Positions 24,702 to 27,183 of a stretch of 27,183 nt of DNA are shown one piece after another (positions within the stretch are counted from its first letter, which is position 1; each line of letters starts with the position of its first letter). Made by a program: the position numbers and the translations under genes. Origin of the DNA: Alphaproteobacteria bacterium (GTDB lineage: Bacteria; Pseudomonadota; Alphaproteobacteria; UBA8366; Aestuariispiraceae). The stretch lies in the NCBI GenBank assembly GCA_006844765.1, contig SPJV01000153.1, positions 1 through 27,183 of the forward strand. The letters are read 5' to 3'. A model generated the notes under the pieces. It worked only from the letters and a program-made list of their open reading frames with translations. It was not told where the DNA came from and made no database searches.

Positions 24702-25840
24702 TCAGGCGCGATGACGTCTTCCCAGGCTTTCCAGCTCTCTGCGCCATAATACCGGTGGCCCCCCTCACAGGCGATTGCGTGGATTTTGTCTGACGCGTCA
24801 AAAGCTTCATAGGCTGGCATGGCGCGGCGTGCGACATCAGCGACGCCGTCATAGGGGAAGATGTGATCGCGTTTGCCGGAAAGGCCGATGAAGGGGCGGG
24901 GCGCGATCATCGCGACAATATCCTCCGCTTCAAAGGATTTTAGGATACCGGGGACGACAGCATCCCCATTGCTGATCCGTCTGGCGCCGACTGTATCCCT
25001 GATCCGTCCGATTGACCCGCTGCACAGCACACCGGCGATCCGGGGCTCCAGCGCCGCGCCATAGAATGCCATCGATCCACCGGCCGAGTGCCCGAAGAGA
25101 TACAGCTTTTCGGCATCCAGTTTTAGACTTTCTGCCTGCGTCGTCAGCCAATTGACCACGGCGATCAAATCCATGGCCTTGTCGCCCATCAGGCTGCGCC
25201 CGAGAAGAAGCGCGTGGTTCGATGCATCCGCAATTGGATCTGATGATGTGGGGGAGAGATCACGCTCCGCCCGCTCCCCAAAGCCAAGCTGTTCGATACA
25301 GACGGCCAGATACCCGCGTTTTGCCGCCTCCAGCGCCATCGCCGCGCCAGCCTCCAGCCGTAGATGGTCTATCGGAACCTTCGCCTCGCCCCATCCCAGA
25401 TGAACGCCAGACGTTGATCCGGCGAGATGGATGAAAACCGGGCGGGCGGTCTGTTTTTCTGCGGGCTCGATCAGTGTGATGGGCACATCCGTTTCAGGGC
25501 GGACGCGTAGATAGATGGTCCGGCGAGACAGCCCATCAGGGAGCTCTATTGTGGGCCCTTCCGCAATGATATGAGGCGCAGCTTCTGGTTCTTCCATACC
25601 CATGAGGATGCGGAGGTGCTGGCGGGCATTGCCCTGCCATTCGGGTGCCGATTGTCCGGCGGGGCGAGAGGTAAAGGCGTGGCTTGGAATTGCCGCCGCC
25701 ATTGCGGCCCTTAATCCCAGGTGAGGGCTTAGGCGGGCTTCTGACGGCCTTGTGGGGTAGGGATCGTTACTCTGGCCGAACAGACGATTAACCCGTCCGA
25801 TGATGGCATCTCTATAGAGCCGGAACCGCGCGCTGGGCAT
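24692..25840 (-). CDS. Alpha/beta hydrolase, acetyl-esterase/dienelactone-hydrolase-like
   Basis: A 382-aa serine hydrolase. The triad is Ser252 in LYLFGHSAGGS, Asp325 in GKRDHIFPYDG and His362 in CEGGHRYY. There is an N-terminal extension of about 100 residues before the alpha/beta core, which starts near PVFIHLAGSTSG (oxyanion-side HLAG). This overall plan is seen in acetyl xylan esterase and related AB-hydrolase families; the substrate is unknown. No signal peptide is visible, so it is probably cytosolic. Its start codon overlaps the stop of a 54-aa gene (TGATG), suggesting translational coupling, and its 3' end overlaps the convergent HpbD-like gene by 10 bp. Confidence 0.85.
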   Translation of the reverse strand: MPSARFRLYRDAIIGRVNRLFGQSNDPYPTRPSEARLSPHLGLRAAMAAAIPSHAFTSRPAGQSAPEWQGNARQHLRILMGMEEPEAAPHIIAEGPTIELPDGLSRRTIYLRVRPETDVPITLIEPAEKQTARPVFIHLAGSTSGVHLGWGEAKVPIDHLRLEAGAAMALEAAKRGYLAVCIEQLGFGERAERDLSPTSSDPIADASNHALLLGRSLMGDKAMDLIAVVNWLTTQAESLKLDAEKLYLFGHSAGGSMAFYGAALEPRIAGVLCSGSIGRIRDTVGARRISNGDAVVPGILKSFEAEDIVAMIAPRPFIGLSGKRDHIFPYDGVADVARRAMPAYEAFDASDKIHAIACEGGHRYYGAESWKAWEDVIAPDHA

Positions 25841-26004
25841 CAGGCGTCGTCCTTGCTCTCCAGCATAGCCTTGCGCATTGCCTCAATCGTGCGCGACCGC
25901 AGGGTCTCTATGTCTTCCCCACGGGTCGCTTGATCGCGCAGCAGCATCAGCGCGTTCCACACCGTTTTTCGGGACAGGGTCACCTGTTGGTCGTCATCAC
26001 TCAT
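25840..26004 (-). CDS. Small 54-aa protein, translationally coupled to the hydrolase
   Basis: A 54-residue protein beginning MSDDDQQVTLSRKTVWNALM and ending MLESKDDA. It is charged, with no hydrophobic segment, and is predicted largely helical. I recognise no family. It is supported by position and structure: its TGA shares one base with the ATG of the downstream hydrolase gene (TGATG). Codon use looks like that of its neighbours, and a possible promoter lies right upstream (TTGCAA, 16 bp, TATAGA on the coding strand, 26014-26041). There is no Shine-Dalgarno sequence, so translation might be from a nearly leaderless mRNA. A small helical adaptor or regulatory protein is conceivable, but function is unknown. 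Confidence 0.6.
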   Translation of the reverse strand: MSDDDQQVTLSRKTVWNALMLLRDQATRGEDIETLRSRTIEAMRKAMLESKDDA

Positions 26005-26013
26005 GGCGTGCAG

Positions 26014-26041
26014 TCTATAAAGGCAGCGTTTGATCTTGCAA
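26014..26041 (-). promoter_or_regulatory. Candidate promoter of the small-protein/hydrolase operon
   Basis: On the minus strand TTGCAA (26036-26041) and TATAGA (26014-26019) are 16 bp apart, each matching the sigma-70 consensus at four of six bases. The -10 box ends only 9 nt before the ATG at 26004, so a transcript from it would have almost no leader, which fits the absence of a ribosome binding site. Confidence 0.3.
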
Positions 26042-26151
26042 GTGAAAGATCGGCCTGCGAGAGGGTGTGGGTGGCCTTGCTATGCGGTTTCGAATCGCGG
26101 TCCTATTTCGGTGTTACGCAATCCGCGTCGACGATTGGACAAGGCGCGATC

Positions 26152-27183
26152 ATGCAACTCGACGTCAAGACCTTGGTCGAAAAGCTTAACCCTGCCTGCC
26201 GGAAGGCATTGGAAGGGGCGGCTCGGTTGTGCGTGCAGCAAACGAACTTCAATGTTGAAGCTGAACATGTACTTTTGTGTCTTTTGGATCAGCAGGACAC
26301 CGACGCTGCGCTTGGTCTGAAAGCGGTCGGGGCGGACCCAGGAACCTTGGCAGCCGAGCTGCGGACGGCGATAGAAGGCTTCAGACGCGGTAATTCCCGA
26401 ACCCCTGGGCTGGCCGTGCAAATGACAGAGATGCTGGAGGAAGCCTGGGTCTATTCCTCCCGCAAGCTCGGGCAGCCGGCAACGCGTTCTGCCGGGCTGC
26501 TCCAATCGGCGCTTGATCTCTCCCATATCCGCGAACCACTGGTCGAAGCCTGTCCGGGGTTTGAGCCCGTCGATGCGGAAATTCTGGCAGAGGCATGGCC
26601 GGATATCATCGCACGCTCCCCGGAAGAGATGCCGAGTGAAACGGAAGCAAGGGCTATTGATTCCAAGCTTGGTAAGGAACGCCGGGCGGAAATGAAGGGT
26701 GAGCGCGGAAAGACTGGTGGAGCCACCAAGCCGCCTGGCGGGACAGGGGCGTCGGCGGATCGCAAAGCGGGGGATGCGTTGGAACCGCAGGAAACGCCGG
26801 ATGCGCTCGACCAATATACCGTATCGCTGACCGATCAGGCTTTGGTCGGCGCGATTGATCCGATCCTGGGGCGCGATACGGAAATCCGCCAGATGATCGA
26901 TATCCTGATGCGTCGTCGTCAGAACAACCCGATCCTGACTGGAGAGGCCGGCGTCGGGAAGACCGCCGTCGTCGAAGGTCTGGCGCAGCGCATCGCTGAT
27001 GGTGATGTGCCGAAAGCGCTGGAGAATGTCGATCTTCGCGCCCTCGATCTCGGTCTTCTGCAGGCTGGTGCCTCGATGAAGGGGGAGTTTGAGGAACGGC
27101 TGAAAAATGTCGTTGATGCGGTGGCAAGCGCGACCCGACCGGTCATCCTGTTCATTGATGAGGCACATACCCTGATCGGCGCT
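26152..27183 (+). CDS. clpV: Type VI secretion ATPase ClpV, N-terminal part (3' end outside window)
   Basis: The first 344 residues of a ClpV/ClpB-type AAA+ disaggregase; the frame stays open to the last base. The N-domain (VKTLVEKLNPACRKALEGAA, then NVEAEHVLLCLLD) is the ClpV type, which binds the contracted TssC sheath. The first AAA module has Walker A GEAGVGKT at 264-271 and Walker B VILFIDEA at 331-338. Between N-domain and AAA module lies a long, charged, Gly/Pro/Lys-rich linker (about 155-217), longer than I expect. ClpV recycles the T6SS sheath in the cytosol, so other tss genes should follow beyond 27183. AAGG about 10 nt upstream is a weak ribosome site. ClpB is the main alternative; the N-domain argues against it. 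Confidence 0.88.
   Translation, partial: MQLDVKTLVEKLNPACRKALEGAARLCVQQTNFNVEAEHVLLCLLDQQDTDAALGLKAVGADPGTLAAELRTAIEGFRRGNSRTPGLAVQMTEMLEEAWVYSSRKLGQPATRSAGLLQSALDLSHIREPLVEACPGFEPVDAEILAEAWPDIIARSPEEMPSETEARAIDSKLGKERRAEMKGERGKTGGATKPPGGTGASADRKAGDALEPQETPDALDQYTVSLTDQALVGAIDPILGRDTEIRQMIDILMRRRQNNPILTGEAGVGKTAVVEGLAQRIADGDVPKALENVDLRALDLGLLQAGASMKGEFEERLKNVVDAVASATRPVILFIDEAHTLIGA

Noticed and set aside
26080..27168. A 362-codon open frame on the minus strand opposite clpV
   Set aside because: It is fully antisense to a clear ClpV coding sequence with Walker A and B motifs. Its translation is Arg/His/Pro-rich with no recognisable domain, typical of a shadow frame in GC-rich DNA.
1..27183. 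tRNA, rRNA, CRISPR array, insertion sequence or prophage features
   Set aside because: I saw no periodic repeat-spacer pattern, transposase motif, terminal inverted repeat or structural RNA sequence on either strand.

Overview
The window is a dense, GC-rich bacterial chromosome segment whose gene content and order point to an alphaproteobacterium, most likely Rhodospirillales-like. The pointers are a Caulobacter-style flp-cpaABCDEF-tadBC pilus operon, ppiD and tpiA in divergent orientation, a UvrA whose first zinc-binding pair reads CPVS, and an HpbD-type enolase-superfamily enzyme. The taxonomic call is an inference from memory. No rRNA, tRNA, CRISPR array or transposase was seen.

Layout. 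(1) 1-2019 (+): the tail of a short-chain dehydrogenase, then the two separately encoded subunits of an aconitase X-type dehydratase. (2) 2047-3345 (+): a DUF350 membrane protein followed closely by a membrane-anchored trypsin-like serine protease. (3) 3346-3628: a very AT-rich intergenic region leading into the pilin gene. (4) 3629-12405 (+): a tight Tad pilus operon, in order Flp pilin, prepilin peptidase CpaA, CpaB, secretin CpaC, lipoprotein CpaD, CpaE/TadZ, CpaF/TadA ATPase, TadB and TadC. A strong hairpin separates the pilin from the machinery genes. TadD and the minor pseudopilins TadE/F/G are not in the window. (5) 12414-16478 (-): a small four-helix membrane protein (DUF2165-like), then trpE and ppiD, with ppiD-trpE as an apparent operon. 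(6) 16673-18324 (+): tpiA and a TauD-family dioxygenase, convergent with a GFA-domain zinc protein. (7) 18777-21924: a small membrane protein (+), convergent with uvrA (-). A cluster of DnaA-box-like sequences lies upstream of uvrA. (8) 22069-26004: an amidase-signature enzyme (-), a divergent hydroxyproline-betaine-epimerase-like enzyme (+), and an alpha/beta hydrolase (-) preceded by a 54-aa gene whose stop overlaps the hydrolase start. (9) 26152-27183 (+): the 5' part of clpV, the type VI secretion sheath-recycling ATPase, running off the window and probably marking the edge of a T6SS locus.

How it works together. The Tad operon should secrete and assemble Flp pili: CpaA matures the pilin, CpaF powers TadB/TadC in the inner membrane, CpaE positions the machine, and CpaB/C/D form the periplasmic and outer-membrane channel. 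The AcnX pair and the HpbD-like enzyme could both belong to hydroxyproline or proline-betaine catabolism, but they are about 22 kb apart, so the link is only a hypothesis. The most distinctive sequence observations are an apparent internal duplication of the CpaF N-terminal helical domain, the DnaA-box cluster near 22.05 kb, the 54-aa gene coupled to the hydrolase, and the AT-rich pilin promoter region with the downstream hairpin.
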